IMG/VR virus record: IMGVR_UViG_3300047323_000682
Location: 1-53,341 of that record
Source of the DNA: a virus
Reading direction: 5' to 3' (one strand)
Length of the DNA stretch: 53,341 nt
Each line of letters opens with the position of its first letter. Position 1 is the first letter of the stretch. The translations under genes and the position numbers were made by a program. Positions 13,831 through 21,254 of this stretch are shown piece after piece. The notes under the pieces were generated by a model. It ran no database searches, was not told the DNA's origin, and saw only the letters and a program-made list of their open reading frames with translations.

Positions 13831-13959
13831 TGGGTCCCACCGCTTGAGTGATATACGACCATATCGAGAGGCATACCGGACACGTGGCCTACGACGACGG
13901 TATTATTTGTTCTGAGCATTTCACTATCGCGGCTTTCTTTCAAGCCAGACTTGGCACGA

Positions 13960-14036
13960 TTAAACCAAGTGTGCGTTCCACACCAGAAGCAAGCGCGCCT
14001 GGATGTAGGTCTCGTCAGCCACCAGCTGTTTTGTAC
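13960..14036 (-). pseudogene. Remnant of a second repressor C-terminus
   Basis: Read on the minus strand this encodes ETYIQARLLLVWNAHLV and a stop, nearly identical to the last 17 residues of the intact repressor (DTYIQARVLLVWNAHLV at 14299-14349). The DNA copies match over about 45 bases with scattered changes. No upstream repressor frame remains, and the sequence overlaps the end of the 67-residue gene. It is the severed 3' end of a related cI allele, probably left when the cargo next to it was exchanged. Confidence 0.8.
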
Positions 14037-14038
14037 CT

Positions 14039-14242
14039 TTAATGGAGAACCCTACGACTTTCGCCAATCCTGATCCGGTCCAGGGCCCGGTTTAACGCAT
14101 CCAAGGCATCAAGAAGGGCTTTCGCCTCGGCCTCTCGACCATCTCCCCAAAGGCGTTCAGCCATTTTATTCAGGGCTTGGATAGAGCGCTCGATTTCAGC
14201 AGCAGTCACCGCAGCCTGACTTTCCGGCTTTTTCTTCGGCAT
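14039..14242 (-). CDS. Small helical protein downstream of cI
   Basis: 67 residues: basic start MPKKKPESQAAVTAAEIERS, then continuous amphipathic helix (IQALNKMAERLWGDGREAEA, LLDALDALNRALDRI). ATG at 14242 has AGAGG at about 8 bases. It follows cI by 56 bases in the same orientation and is probably made in the lysogen. Family not recognised. Its stop lies in the repressor remnant, so its own C-terminus may have been altered by the recombination. Confidence 0.65.
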   Translation of the reverse strand: MPKKKPESQAAVTAAEIERSIQALNKMAERLWGDGREAEAKALLDALDALNRALDRIRIGESRRVLH

Positions 14243-14298
14243 TGTCAGAACCTCTGCAGCGCCCGCACTCTGGGCCAGATGCTCAGCCCACAACCCAG

Positions 14299-15180
14299 TT
14301 ACACCAAGTGAGCATTCCACACCAATAGCACTCGCGCCTGGATGTAGGTGTCTTCCGCCCTGATGGTCTGCGGTGGGTGCCGAGGGTTGTCCGAGAGCAT
14401 CGTGATCTGCTCGTCGCCCAGCCATTGGAGCCGCTTGATATAGAGGTGCCCCTCCCAGGAAAACATGTAAATCCCATCGCCCGTGAACTCGCGAATGCTG
14501 ACGTCGACCAAGAGCGGGTCGCGATGCTTAATTGTGGGCGCCATCGACTGGCCCCAGCCGGTCACCATCTTCAGATGGAAGTGCTCTTTGAACTCAACGC
14601 CCATCTCGCGTAAATGCTGGGGGCTGACGCGTACGTCCTGAAACATCTCGGGATAGTCGTGTGGGATCTGCCCGCCACCCATTGCCGCGCGGACGTCGTA
14701 GTGGGCGATCCACACTTCGTCGCCCACCACGCCAGGTCGGTAGTAGTCGAGTTCGATGACGCCGCCGCCTTCTTCAGCCTCTACGACGGCAATTAGGCGT
14801 TTGCGGGCTTCATCAGAAAGGTTTTTTCCGCTGCGACTCAGCATGTCCCTGAGGGCATCAGCCGCTGTTGCGCCGGAGGCATCGCCAGCGCTATGCGATT
14901 TCGTAACCGGGGCTCCGGTCAGGTTTCGAATTTCTTCGGCCAGGCGAGGGCTGAAAGCCTCCACCGGCTCGTGAATTAAGCGCGCCAATACTGCTGCAAA
15001 TTGAGCGTTTAGCGGATTTATACCTTTGAAATACAGGTTCACAGCAGCCGGTGTCATGCCGGCGGCATCAGCGATTTTCTTTTGGCTGAGCTTTAGCTCG
15101 TTCTTCTTCGAGAGGAACAGAGCGTGCGCAGCCTCGCACTCCGCCATTCGGTCTGGAGGCAATATTCGTTTCTTAGTCAT
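14299..15180 (-). CDS. cI: CI-like S24 phage repressor
   Basis: 293 residues. N-terminal XRE-type helix-turn-helix about residues 30-55 (KLSQKKIADAAGMTPAAVNL). C-terminal S24 (LexA-like) autopeptidase with nucleophile S212 in GQSMAPTI and general base K249 in GHLYIKR. A cleavage linker would lie near YDVRAAMGGG (163-170), but the usual Ala-Gly pair is not exact there. It maintains lysogeny by binding operators in the divergent intergenic region and at PL, and should be inactivated by RecA-stimulated cleavage. ATG at 15180 has no ribosome site; a promoter -10 only 9 bases upstream suggests a leaderless mRNA as for lambda PRM. A TTG at 15198 is an alternative start. Confidence 0.92.
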   Translation of the reverse strand: MTKKRILPPDRMAECEAAHALFLSKKNELKLSQKKIADAAGMTPAAVNLYFKGINPLNAQFAAVLARLIHEPVEAFSPRLAEEIRNLTGAPVTKSHSAGDASGATAADALRDMLSRSGKNLSDEARKRLIAVVEAEEGGGVIELDYYRPGVVGDEVWIAHYDVRAAMGGGQIPHDYPEMFQDVRVSPQHLREMGVEFKEHFHLKMVTGWGQSMAPTIKHRDPLLVDVSIREFTGDGIYMFSWEGHLYIKRLQWLGDEQITMLSDNPRHPPQTIRAEDTYIQARVLLVWNAHLV

Positions 15181-15188
15181 CGCGCGAA

Positions 15189-15217
15189 TGTATACCAACG
15201 GTTAAAAATAAGAAGAA
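15189..15217 (-). promoter_or_regulatory. Putative repressor-maintenance promoter
   Basis: On the minus strand TATACA (15194-15189), preceded at 17 bases by TTCTTC (15217-15212). Transcription would start within a few bases of the cI ATG, consistent with the missing ribosome site. Operator copy 1 (15191-15204) overlaps its -10 region, allowing autorepression. The -35 is weak, as expected for an activated promoter. Confidence 0.45.
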
Positions 15218-15253
15218 ACCATCGGTATTGATTAAAAATTAACAGATGGTTAA
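15191..15253. promoter_or_regulatory. Right operator: three repressor/Cro sites
   Basis: Three copies of the operator seen at PL: TATACCAACGGTTA (15191-15204, two changes), AAACCATCGGTAT (15216-15228) and TTAACAGATGGTTAA (15239-15253). Centres are about 24 bases apart. The consensus TTAACCATCGGTAT is semi-palindromic. The arrangement between divergent cI and cro mirrors OR1-OR3 of lambda. Confidence 0.8.
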
Positions 15254-15256
15254 TAT
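15228..15256 (+). promoter_or_regulatory. Putative rightward early promoter PR
   Basis: TTGATT at 15228-15233, 17 bases, TAATAT at 15251-15256, about 30 bases before the cro ATG. Operator copies 2 and 3 overlap the -35 and -10, so bound repressor would exclude polymerase. Confidence 0.65.
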
Positions 15257-15285
15257 CGGCCTCATCTACAACCCGAGGCTTGATC

Positions 15286-15480
15286 ATGAACGAGACCCCC
15301 CTCGACAAGTTTGTTGCTGAAAAAGGGCAGTCCGAGGCCGCAAGGCTTCTTCGTGTGACCGCCCCGGCAATCCACAAAGCGCTAAGCGCTAAGCGAGACA
15401 TTCGCGTCCTTGAGCTTCCTGACGGCAGCTTTCAGGCGCAAGAGCAGCGCCCGTTCCCCTCCCAAAAATCAGCCGCCTAA
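15286..15480 (+). CDS. cro: Cro-like repressor
   Basis: 64 residues: MNETPLDKFVAEKGQSEAAR, then LLRVTAPAIHKALSAKRDIR, a compact helix-turn-helix of the Cro family (residues about 14-38), and a polar tail. First gene of the rightward early operon, divergent from cI over the three-site operator. It should repress cI transcription and later PR. ATG at 15286 follows GAGG at 7-8 bases. Confidence 0.85.
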   Translation: MNETPLDKFVAEKGQSEAARLLRVTAPAIHKALSAKRDIRVLELPDGSFQAQEQRPFPSQKSAA

Positions 15481-15515
15481 ACCAGTCACGCAACCCCAAA
15501 AGCGGAAGTGAACCT

Positions 15516-15719
15516 ATGGCGTACGACGACAAAGCGCATCGGCACGAACACCAGGTGAAGGTGCGGCTCGATGACGAAGTCTTCCAGGAGCTCAAGGACG
15601 TTGCTCGTGACATGAAGCTGCAACACAGCGTGCTCAGTCGGGAAATCATCGAAGCGGCGCTTGAGGTCAGGCGAGCCCTGGGCGAGTTGCCGTTTGAGCT
15701 TGAGAAGCGACAGGCCTGA
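15516..15719 (+). CDS. Ribbon-helix-helix-like small regulator
   Basis: 67 residues. HEHQVKVRLDDEVFQELKDV followed by ARDMKLQHSVLSREIIEAAL has the beta-strand-helix-helix pattern of Arc/MetJ DNA-binding proteins (residues 10-55). ATG at 15516 follows GGAAG. Early rightward operon between cro and the next small gene; likely a minor transcriptional regulator. Confidence 0.7.
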   Translation: MAYDDKAHRHEHQVKVRLDDEVFQELKDVARDMKLQHSVLSREIIEAALEVRRALGELPFELEKRQA

Positions 15720-15740
15720 AAAGGCGCAGGAGGGGGATTT

Positions 15741-15932
15741 ATGCCCAGTGCAGAAGTGGAGCTCAGGAAGACCGCAACAGAAGAACTGGCGCGATGGGCG
15801 ATGGAGATCGGCATTACCCCTGACGCATTGGCTTCCGAGCTTGTGCGAGTGGCAATGCCGGGGCTCAAGAAGGCGATCGGCGACACCGCGAAGCCTGACA
15901 GCAACGTACTCGCCTTCACCCTCAAGCGATGA
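15741..15932 (+). CDS. Small early regulator-like protein
   Basis: 63 residues, helical (VELRKTATEELARWAMEIGI, LASELVRVAMPGLKKAIGD). It may pair with the ribbon-helix-helix protein just upstream, but no family is recognised. ATG at 15741 has a strong GGAGGGGG ribosome site. Confidence 0.6.
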   Translation: MPSAEVELRKTATEELARWAMEIGITPDALASELVRVAMPGLKKAIGDTAKPDSNVLAFTLKR

Positions 15933-15948
15933 GTTCCGCCCCTTATTA

Positions 15949-16018
15949 GGGACCAGAGAGTGTGCAGGGCAGGCCGGTAACAGTTTCCAGATTTGGTGCT
16001 GGTCCCTGTTTCGGGACC
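15949..16018 (+). promoter_or_regulatory. Competing hairpins in rightward leader
   Basis: GGTCCC (16001-16006) and GGGACC (16013-16018) form a hairpin with a six-base loop. The upstream GGGACCAG (15949-15956) can instead pair with CTGGTCCC (15999-16006), so the two structures are mutually exclusive. No T-run follows. The location between two early genes would suit an RNA switch or processing site; no function is established. Confidence 0.4.
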
Positions 16019-16099
16019 GGAAGCAGAAAGGGTCATGGGTTCATCCCTGATCAGTAGTAGCGATTTGGCATGAACCCAGAGTACGAAAGAGAGAGCCCT

Positions 16100-16717
16100 A
16101 TGAGTACGTCCAGTTCAAGACACGCCGTTCAAACCCGTGACCAGGTGCTGGTCGCTCACGCAGCGAACCAGATCGCTCGAACCAGTTTGAGCCAGGACGA
16201 CTTCGCCCAGGCCCTGAGCCGTGAGCTGCACCTGGCTTTCCCGGAAAAAGCCATCTCCAAAGAGGTACCTGACTTCGCCGCGCTCACCGCGCAGAACGAC
16301 GTCGGTGAATTCGTGAAAGCAACCGGCCGATGGCTGAAGCGTGTTCAGCGCTGGCTGTCCGGCGACCAAGACATGCCGTCCTGGCTCGAAGAGTCGTGGG
16401 TCAACGCGCTTGAGCCTGAATTCCGTGACCACTGCGTCAACGAATTGGCCGGCCGCCACGGCCTGATCGGTGCCCGCCAGATGACAAGCGATCAGTGCGC
16501 GAACAAGAGCTTCGGTGCGCTGATTCGCGCCCTGGGTGATGTGATCGATACAGGCAGCGAGGTGTTTGACGACCAGGTGATGTGCGAGGTCGATTTGCCC
16601 CACCTGCCTGCATTCGCCGCGCAGTGCCGCCAAGTTGAAGCGCGGGCAGGGGAGTTGGGCCGGAAGGCGGAAGCACTGCTTGTGAAGCATCGCCCGAATT
16701 TGAAATCCATCGCCTGA
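16100..16717 (+). CDS. CII-position helical early protein, possibly YdaT-like
   Basis: 205 residues, mostly helical, with a central patch EFVKATGRWLKRVQRWLSGD and PSWLEESWVNALEPEFRD. The pattern (residues that place a Trp-rich helix before an ALEP/LP stretch) recalls YdaT-type prophage proteins that sit in the cII position, but similarity is by eye only. It lies in the cII position after cro. ATG at 16100 has GAGAGAG upstream; an earlier ATG at 16070 lacks one. Confidence 0.65.
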   Translation: MSTSSSRHAVQTRDQVLVAHAANQIARTSLSQDDFAQALSRELHLAFPEKAISKEVPDFAALTAQNDVGEFVKATGRWLKRVQRWLSGDQDMPSWLEESWVNALEPEFRDHCVNELAGRHGLIGARQMTSDQCANKSFGALIRALGDVIDTGSEVFDDQVMCEVDLPHLPAFAAQCRQVEARAGELGRKAEALLVKHRPNLKSIA

Positions 16718-16728
16718 ATCCCAGGCAC

Positions 16729-16753
16729 AAAAAAGCCGGGATTGCGGCCCGGC
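16729..16753 (-). terminator. Terminator-like hairpin before rha
   Basis: GCCGGG (16735-16740), seven-base loop, CCCGGC (16748-16753), with an A-run at 16729-16734. It is a proper rho-independent terminator only for minus-strand transcription; in the plus direction no T-run follows, so rightward early transcription should mostly pass. Confidence 0.55.
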
Positions 16754-16782
16754 TAATTCATTAACACTTGATGAGGTCGATT

Positions 16783-17589
16783 ATGCAGAGCCAACTCAAT
16801 TCAAGCAATACCTCTCCCAATGTCGCGACACGTTTTGTTAATTCCGAAAACGTGTCGCGTACCACGATGTCCTCCCGCGAGATCGCCAAGCTCACCGGTA
16901 AAGCGCACAAACACGTGCTCGCCGACATTCGCTCAATGTTGAAAGAGCTGGAAATCGACTGGGCCGATTGTTCGGCTCAGTATCAAGACAGCACGGGTCG
17001 GTCACTTCCGTGCTTCAACCTCAATCGCGAGCTGACAGACACACTACTCACCGGCTACAGCGCAAAAATGCGCCTTGCCGTTATTCGGCGCTGGCATGAA
17101 CTGGAGAAGCAGCAGGGCGCCCGCGAGCAAGTCTTTCTGAATGGCACCAAGGTCGTTGGCGAAATCGCCATCATGGAGTGCTTCACGCGCCTCCTGAAGC
17201 CTGCGGCGTCCTGCCAGATGGCCATGCTGACGAAGATCGCCCAGAACAACGGCCTGGACCCGAAGTTTCTCCCGGGCTACGCCGTCGACGCTGCGCCAGA
17301 CGCTACTGGCGGTTCCTCAATGCCCACCAGGTCGGCCACAGCCTTGCTCAAAGATCACGGCATTCGTTACGCGCCGGCGGCATTCAACCGTGCACTAGAA
17401 GCCAGGGGCTTTCTCACGCAGCTCCAGCGCAAGAACTCCAAACAGGAGATGGTTCCGTTCTGGTCGGTGACCGAGAAGGGCCTGGCCTACGGCAAAAACC
17501 TCACCAGCCCCCAATCCCCCCGCGAGACGCAGCCTCACTGGTACGTCGATCGCTTCCTCGAGCTGGCCAAACTGGTCGGGAAGGCCTGA
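16783..17589 (+). CDS. rha: Rha-family phage regulatory protein with antirepressor-like tail
   Basis: 268 residues. The N-terminal Rha domain spans about residues 25-110: MSSREIAKLTGKAHKHVLAD, IRSMLKELEI, FNLNRELTDTLLTGYSAKMR, AVIRRWHELE. The C-terminal part (MLTKIAQNNGLDP, LLKDHGIRYAPAAFNRALEA, FWSVTEKGLAYGKN) resembles the KilA/antirepressor C-terminal module. Such proteins modulate phage growth in IHF-deficient hosts or act as antirepressors. ATG at 16783 has GAGG at 6 bases; the ATG at 16771 lacks a site. It abuts the replication gene by one base. Confidence 0.85.
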   Translation: MQSQLNSSNTSPNVATRFVNSENVSRTTMSSREIAKLTGKAHKHVLADIRSMLKELEIDWADCSAQYQDSTGRSLPCFNLNRELTDTLLTGYSAKMRLAVIRRWHELEKQQGAREQVFLNGTKVVGEIAIMECFTRLLKPAASCQMAMLTKIAQNNGLDPKFLPGYAVDAAPDATGGSSMPTRSATALLKDHGIRYAPAAFNRALEARGFLTQLQRKNSKQEMVPFWSVTEKGLAYGKNLTSPQSPRETQPHWYVDRFLELAKLVGKA

Positions 17590-17590
17590 T

Positions 17591-18562
17591 ATGCAATTCA
17601 CCGTCACGATCAATCAGGTGAAGGCGCTGGAGTGGGGGCTGAACTCTCAGCAAGCCCTGCTGTTCGCCTTCGTCTACGGCTGCCCAAGCTGGACCAAGCC
17701 AATCAAAACTGATGACGGGATCTTCTTCGCGCTGAGCAAGGCCAAGATCATCGAGGAGCTACCACTGCTCACCGATAAGCCGGATACCGCTTACCGCATG
17801 CTGAAGGCGCTGGAAGAGGCTGGTTTGATTGAGCTTTCCAGCACCTCGAACATCACTCTGTTTCGCCTGACCGAGAAAGCGGTGGAGTGGAACCAGAAGC
17901 TCGATGGGTCGGAAAAATATCCGACCCCGCCACAGAACAAAGGTCGGAAAAAAATCCGATCTACCTCGGAAAAAAATCCGAGCAAGGTCGGAGAAAAATC
18001 CGAGCAAGGGTCGGAAAAATCTCCGACAAATCAGGATACCAATCATCAGGGTACTAATCAGGATACCAGTCAGGACTTGCAGGACGGTCCGGACAAGCCG
18101 GCCCGCAACTTGGTGCTGGTGGTTGATCGCACTGATGCTCCACGGGTCGAGATTCCCTCCGACATGCCTGGTCCCAAAGACCAGTCCTGCAAAACCTTCA
18201 AGGTCTGGGCGAACTACGCCATGGCCTACCGCAAACGCTACAGCACCTGGCCGGTGTGGAACGCCAAGGTCGGTGGCCAGCTCGGCCAGCTTGTCGACCG
18301 CCTCGGCGCCGATGTCGCCCACCACGTCGCCGCGCACTTCCTGAAAACCAGCGACGCCGCTGTCCTGCGCAAGTGCCACAGCCTCAACGAGCTGCTCGCC
18401 AACGCCGAGAGCTACCACACCCAGTGGGTGACTGGTCAGCGCATCAACGGAACAACCGCCCGCCAGATGGAGCGCACTGAGGCGAACGTCTCCGCAGCGG
18501 AGCAAGCAGCGCAAATGGTTCTGGCCAAGCGCCAAGCGGGAGCACGCAATGAATACCTTTGA
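17591..18562 (+). CDS. O-like replication initiator with internal origin
   Basis: 323 residues in three parts: an N-terminal winged helix (residues 1-95; ALLFAFVYGCPSW, AYRMLKALEEAGLIEL), a low-complexity Lys/Ser/Glu/Gln linker (100-165), and a C-terminal domain (KTFKVWANYAMAYRKRYSTW, NAKVGGQLGQLVDRLG) that probably contacts the helicase loader. The linker is encoded by five 16-bp iterons, as in lambda O where the initiator gene contains its own origin. ATG at 17591 follows GGAAGG. It overlaps the next gene by 14 bases. Confidence 0.85.
   Translation: MQFTVTINQVKALEWGLNSQQALLFAFVYGCPSWTKPIKTDDGIFFALSKAKIIEELPLLTDKPDTAYRMLKALEEAGLIELSSTSNITLFRLTEKAVEWNQKLDGSEKYPTPPQNKGRKKIRSTSEKNPSKVGEKSEQGSEKSPTNQDTNHQGTNQDTSQDLQDGPDKPARNLVLVVDRTDAPRVEIPSDMPGPKDQSCKTFKVWANYAMAYRKRYSTWPVWNAKVGGQLGQLVDRLGADVAHHVAAHFLKTSDAAVLRKCHSLNELLANAESYHTQWVTGQRINGTTARQMERTEANVSAAEQAAQMVLAKRQAGARNEYL
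17909..18026. other. Probable replication origin: five 16-bp iterons
   Basis: Five near-palindromic repeats of TCGGAAAAAAATCCGA type start at 17909, 17944, 17966, 17988 and 18011. Ends TCGGA and TCCGA are invariant; the centre varies by one or two bases. The last four are spaced 22-23 bases, two helical turns, so bound initiators would line up on one face. Directly 3' lies a run with two copies of AATCAGGATACCA (18028-18040 and 18057-18069). Position inside the initiator gene matches the lambdoid origin layout. Confidence 0.85.
18028..18069 (+). repeat. Direct repeats 3' of the iterons
   Basis: AATCAGGATACCA occurs at 18028-18040 and 18057-18069, with a related ATCAGGGTACTA between them. They encode the Gln/Asn/Thr linker. 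In the origin context they could be a second binding or unwinding element, or merely the product of slippage. Confidence 0.6.
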
Positions 18563-19346
18563 GATGAATGACCAACAGGTAGCCGGGCTGGCAGCAGCTA
18601 TCTGCGCCACCGCCGAGGCTATGGGCCAGGAAATGAACCCGGGCACTGCGGCAATGATGGCCGAAGACCTTTGTGCTTACCCGGTGTCTGTCGTCAAAGC
18701 CGCGCTGAAGGCCTGCCGATTCGAGGTGAGAGGCAAGCTGGCAATGGCTGACATCCTGCAGCGCGTCCAGTCCTCCGACGGCCGACCAGGTAAGGACGAG
18801 GCATGGGCCATTGCAATGACCACCAACGATGAATTCGAGACCGTGGTGCTGACCGACGAAATCCAGTTAGCCCTGGCCGCCGCGAAACCGGTTCTCGACG
18901 CCGGCGATAAGGTAGGCGCGCGCATGGCGTTCATCAGCGCTTACGAGCGGTTCGTCAGCCAGTCCCGCGAAGACACGAAACCGGTGAGCTGGCACGTCTC
19001 CGTCGGCTTCGATGCCAACCGCCGCGTCCAGGCCGTCACCAAGGCTATGGAACTGAAGCGAATCCCGCGAGAACACGGCCAGAAGTACTTGGCAGACCTG
19101 AGTGTTGAGCCAATCACGGAAGACGGTCGCGCCATCGCTGGTTTGCTCACAGGCACCGTCACTCGGCCAGAGCCGGCGCTTCGCCAGAAACTGGAACTGG
19201 TGAAGAACTCGATGCTGGAAATGCGAAAAGCCAGCGCGGAGAGAAAGGACGAAATGCGGCTTGAGGCAGCCAATGAGTTGGCCGATCGCCGAGCGATGCT
19301 GGTCCAGCAGGCCCAAGAACTGGAAGAGAAGAGGGTCGCGCAATGA
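18549..19346 (+). CDS. Replication-associated protein, helicase-loader position
   Basis: 265 residues. The N-terminal 90 are helical (LAAAICATAEAMGQEMNPGT, VVKAALKACRFEVRGKLAMA, DILQRVQ), resembling parts of phage replisome proteins. The C-terminal 80 form a charged coiled coil (MLEMRKASAERKDEMRLEAA). No Walker motif, so it is not a DnaC-type ATPase. It directly follows and overlaps the O-like gene, the place of lambda P, and I infer a helicase-recruiting role without motif proof. ATG at 18549 follows GGGAG. Confidence 0.7.
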   Translation: MNTFEMNDQQVAGLAAAICATAEAMGQEMNPGTAAMMAEDLCAYPVSVVKAALKACRFEVRGKLAMADILQRVQSSDGRPGKDEAWAIAMTTNDEFETVVLTDEIQLALAAAKPVLDAGDKVGARMAFISAYERFVSQSREDTKPVSWHVSVGFDANRRVQAVTKAMELKRIPREHGQKYLADLSVEPITEDGRAIAGLLTGTVTRPEPALRQKLELVKNSMLEMRKASAERKDEMRLEAANELADRRAMLVQQAQELEEKRVAQ

Positions 19347-19813
19347 CCGACAAGATCAGCGTCAACTGCCAAACCAAGCTCACCGAGGCCATCACGAAAC
19401 TCAGTGCGATGTTTCGCGACAAGAAGTTTGTGGTCGTGTCGCTGCGCCCGGGTAAGGACCGCACCCTCGATCAAAACGCCCTGTGGTTCGCAATGTACAA
19501 GCGCATTTCCGAGATGACCCAGATCGGCGATGAGGCCGACGCCCGTCGGTACTGCAAGCTGCACTTCGGCGTGCAGATCCTTCTGAATGAGGATGCCGGG
19601 TTTCAGGCTGAGTGGTATCGGGTGATGCGCCATCTGCCTTACGAAACGAAGCTGGCCATGATGGGCGGTTGCAAGCTGTTCGGGACTGACGGATTTCCGG
19701 TGACCAGCCTGTTCAATCGCGCCCAGGGCATCCAGTACACAGATCGCATGGCTGCGTACTTCACTGGACAGGGCGTGGTTTTCACTGACTTGTTGAGCAA
19801 GGAGGCGGCATGA
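19343..19813 (+). CDS. ninB: NinB/Orf recombination mediator
   Basis: 156 residues of the lambda NinB (Orf) family: KFVVVSLRPGKDRTLDQNAL, WFAMYKRISEM, ARRYCKLHFGVQIL and a C-terminal VVFTDLLSKE. Lambda Orf binds single-strand-binding-protein-coated DNA and substitutes for RecFOR. ATGA overlaps on both sides couple it to the replication gene and ninG. Confidence 0.9.
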   Translation: MTDKISVNCQTKLTEAITKLSAMFRDKKFVVVSLRPGKDRTLDQNALWFAMYKRISEMTQIGDEADARRYCKLHFGVQILLNEDAGFQAEWYRVMRHLPYETKLAMMGGCKLFGTDGFPVTSLFNRAQGIQYTDRMAAYFTGQGVVFTDLLSKEAA

Positions 19814-20409
19814 GGACTGCGATCAAGGATGTGAAGCAGAAGACGTGCAAAGCCTGCGGCGAGAAGTTTTCACCAATGTTCAACACCACGCAGGTGGTAT
19901 GCAGCCCGAAGTGCGCCTTGGCTCATGCACCGGCGAATCACGAGAAGGCCCGCAAGGCCATCGACCAGCGCGAGCGCCGCGAGATAAAGGTCCGCAAGGA
20001 AAAGCTGAAGAGCAGGGCGGAACACCTGCGTGAAGCCCAGACTGCGGTGAACGAGTATGTGCGCCTGCGTGACGCGCACTTGCCGTGCATCAGTTGCGAC
20101 TCGGTGCCCAGCGATCACGACCTGATCACGGGCAGCCGTTGGGACGCCGGGCACTACCGCTCGGTTGGTGCCTGCCCCGAGCTTCGGTTCGAGCCGCTGA
20201 ACATCCACCGCCAATGTGTGAAGTGCAACCGGAACCTGTCTGGCAACACGGTGGAGTACCGCCTTCGCCTGGTGCAGCGCATCGGTGCCGACAAGGTGGC
20301 CTGGATCGAAGGGCCTCATCCGGCCCGCAAGTACACCGTTGAAGAAATCAAAGCCATTAAGGCCGACTACCGGGCAAAGACAAGAGAGCTGAAGGGGAGA
20401 GCAGCATGA
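19810..20409 (+). CDS. ninG: NinG (Rap) recombination nuclease
   Basis: 199 residues of the NinG/Rap family. N-terminal zinc pair CKACGEKFSP with VCSPKCALAH, a charged coil (REIKVRKEKLKSRAEHL), then the HNH-like core: CISCDSVP, WDAGHYRSVG, LNIHRQCVKCNRNLSGN. Lambda Rap is a structure-specific endonuclease for branched DNA. Start and stop both overlap neighbours by ATGA. Confidence 0.92.
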   Translation: MRTAIKDVKQKTCKACGEKFSPMFNTTQVVCSPKCALAHAPANHEKARKAIDQRERREIKVRKEKLKSRAEHLREAQTAVNEYVRLRDAHLPCISCDSVPSDHDLITGSRWDAGHYRSVGACPELRFEPLNIHRQCVKCNRNLSGNTVEYRLRLVQRIGADKVAWIEGPHPARKYTVEEIKAIKADYRAKTRELKGRAA

Positions 20410-21077
20410 CCTATCGCAACGTGGTATCCGCAGTTGTTCGGGCGCTCGCCGCCGAAACCATCACATCTGCAGGCGGCTGCGACTTTGAGCCGAAGGTGCA
20501 GTGTGCGAAGCAGAAGGGGGAGATTGTCGGCAAGGAAGCGGCACTACTCCAGGACTGCTGGGTGTTCGGTCGCCTGCACAAGGCATTGGCCCCGGCACAC
20601 TGGCGGGCCCTGGTCGCGAAGTACTCCACGCATGAAGAGCGCAGGCACGGCGCCATATTGGAGCTGTTGAGTTCAGTGAAATCGCCAGCGCCAAAGCGGT
20701 TTCGTGAGTGCGCGATCCTGACCTGGGCAATCCCGCAGGTGGGCGGGAAGCATGAGCCGGCTGTTATCGAGGTCGTGAGTCGGGAAGCCGAAGCCATTGC
20801 CAAGAATAAGGCACTGGTGGACTCGTTCAATGAGAAGGGGTTGCGCGGAATGGATGACACCGTTGACCGCAAGCAGACCCTGAAACGCTCGACCGCTGTG
20901 CTGCCAGCCGCCTGGTACAACATCGACAATTGGGACAACGACGGTAAGCCGGAATCGACTCGTTATCGGTGGCGGTCGTCGATCCGCAAGGCATTGGAAG
21001 ACCAGGTGAATGAGGCGCTTTCTGCTGCTCAGGAGTTGCTGGATGCGGAGGGCCTGATCGAAAGTTGCGCGGCGTAG
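20406..21077 (+). CDS. Protein in the Q (late antiterminator) position
   Basis: 223 residues; not recognised as a classical Q. Features: an N-terminal region with paired cysteines (GGCDFEPKVQCAKQK), RLHKALAPAHWRALVAKYST, ERRHGAILELLSSV, and a C-terminal helical stretch. Being last in the ninB-ninG operon and immediately before terminators and the late block, it occupies the slot of Q-like late regulators. That is a positional inference only. Confidence 0.65.
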   Translation: MTYRNVVSAVVRALAAETITSAGGCDFEPKVQCAKQKGEIVGKEAALLQDCWVFGRLHKALAPAHWRALVAKYSTHEERRHGAILELLSSVKSPAPKRFRECAILTWAIPQVGGKHEPAVIEVVSREAEAIAKNKALVDSFNEKGLRGMDDTVDRKQTLKRSTAVLPAAWYNIDNWDNDGKPESTRYRWRSSIRKALEDQVNEALSAAQELLDAEGLIESCAA

Positions 21078-21164
21078 CAAATAGCCATTGCATTGAGTGA
21101 GAAAGTGAGAGAGTATTTACCCATCCTGTCGATCTTGCGCGTTAGGGATTGACACTGAAAAGAG

Positions 21165-21189
21165 CCTCGCCACTGTGCGGGGTTTTTTT
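21165..21189 (+). terminator. Terminator at end of early right operon
   Basis: CCTCGC (21165-21170), loop CACTGT, GCGGGG (21177-21182, one G-T pair), then seven T. It ends early rightward transcription and would be the target of late antitermination. Confidence 0.8.
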
Positions 21190-21254
21190 ATGCCCAAATG
21201 CAGGCGAAAGACCGGAAAGACCCTCCTGCCAAATCAATGCCAGAGGATCTGCCG

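Noticed and set aside
13848-14042. Plus-strand 64-codon frame starting with GTG in the cI-side gap
   Set aside because: No ribosome site and it runs antisense through the repressor remnant, which explains the sequence better.
18028-18069. Short direct repeats considered as a CRISPR-like array
   Set aside because: Only two exact copies inside a coding linker beside origin iterons; no spacers. No CRISPR array was seen anywhere in the window.
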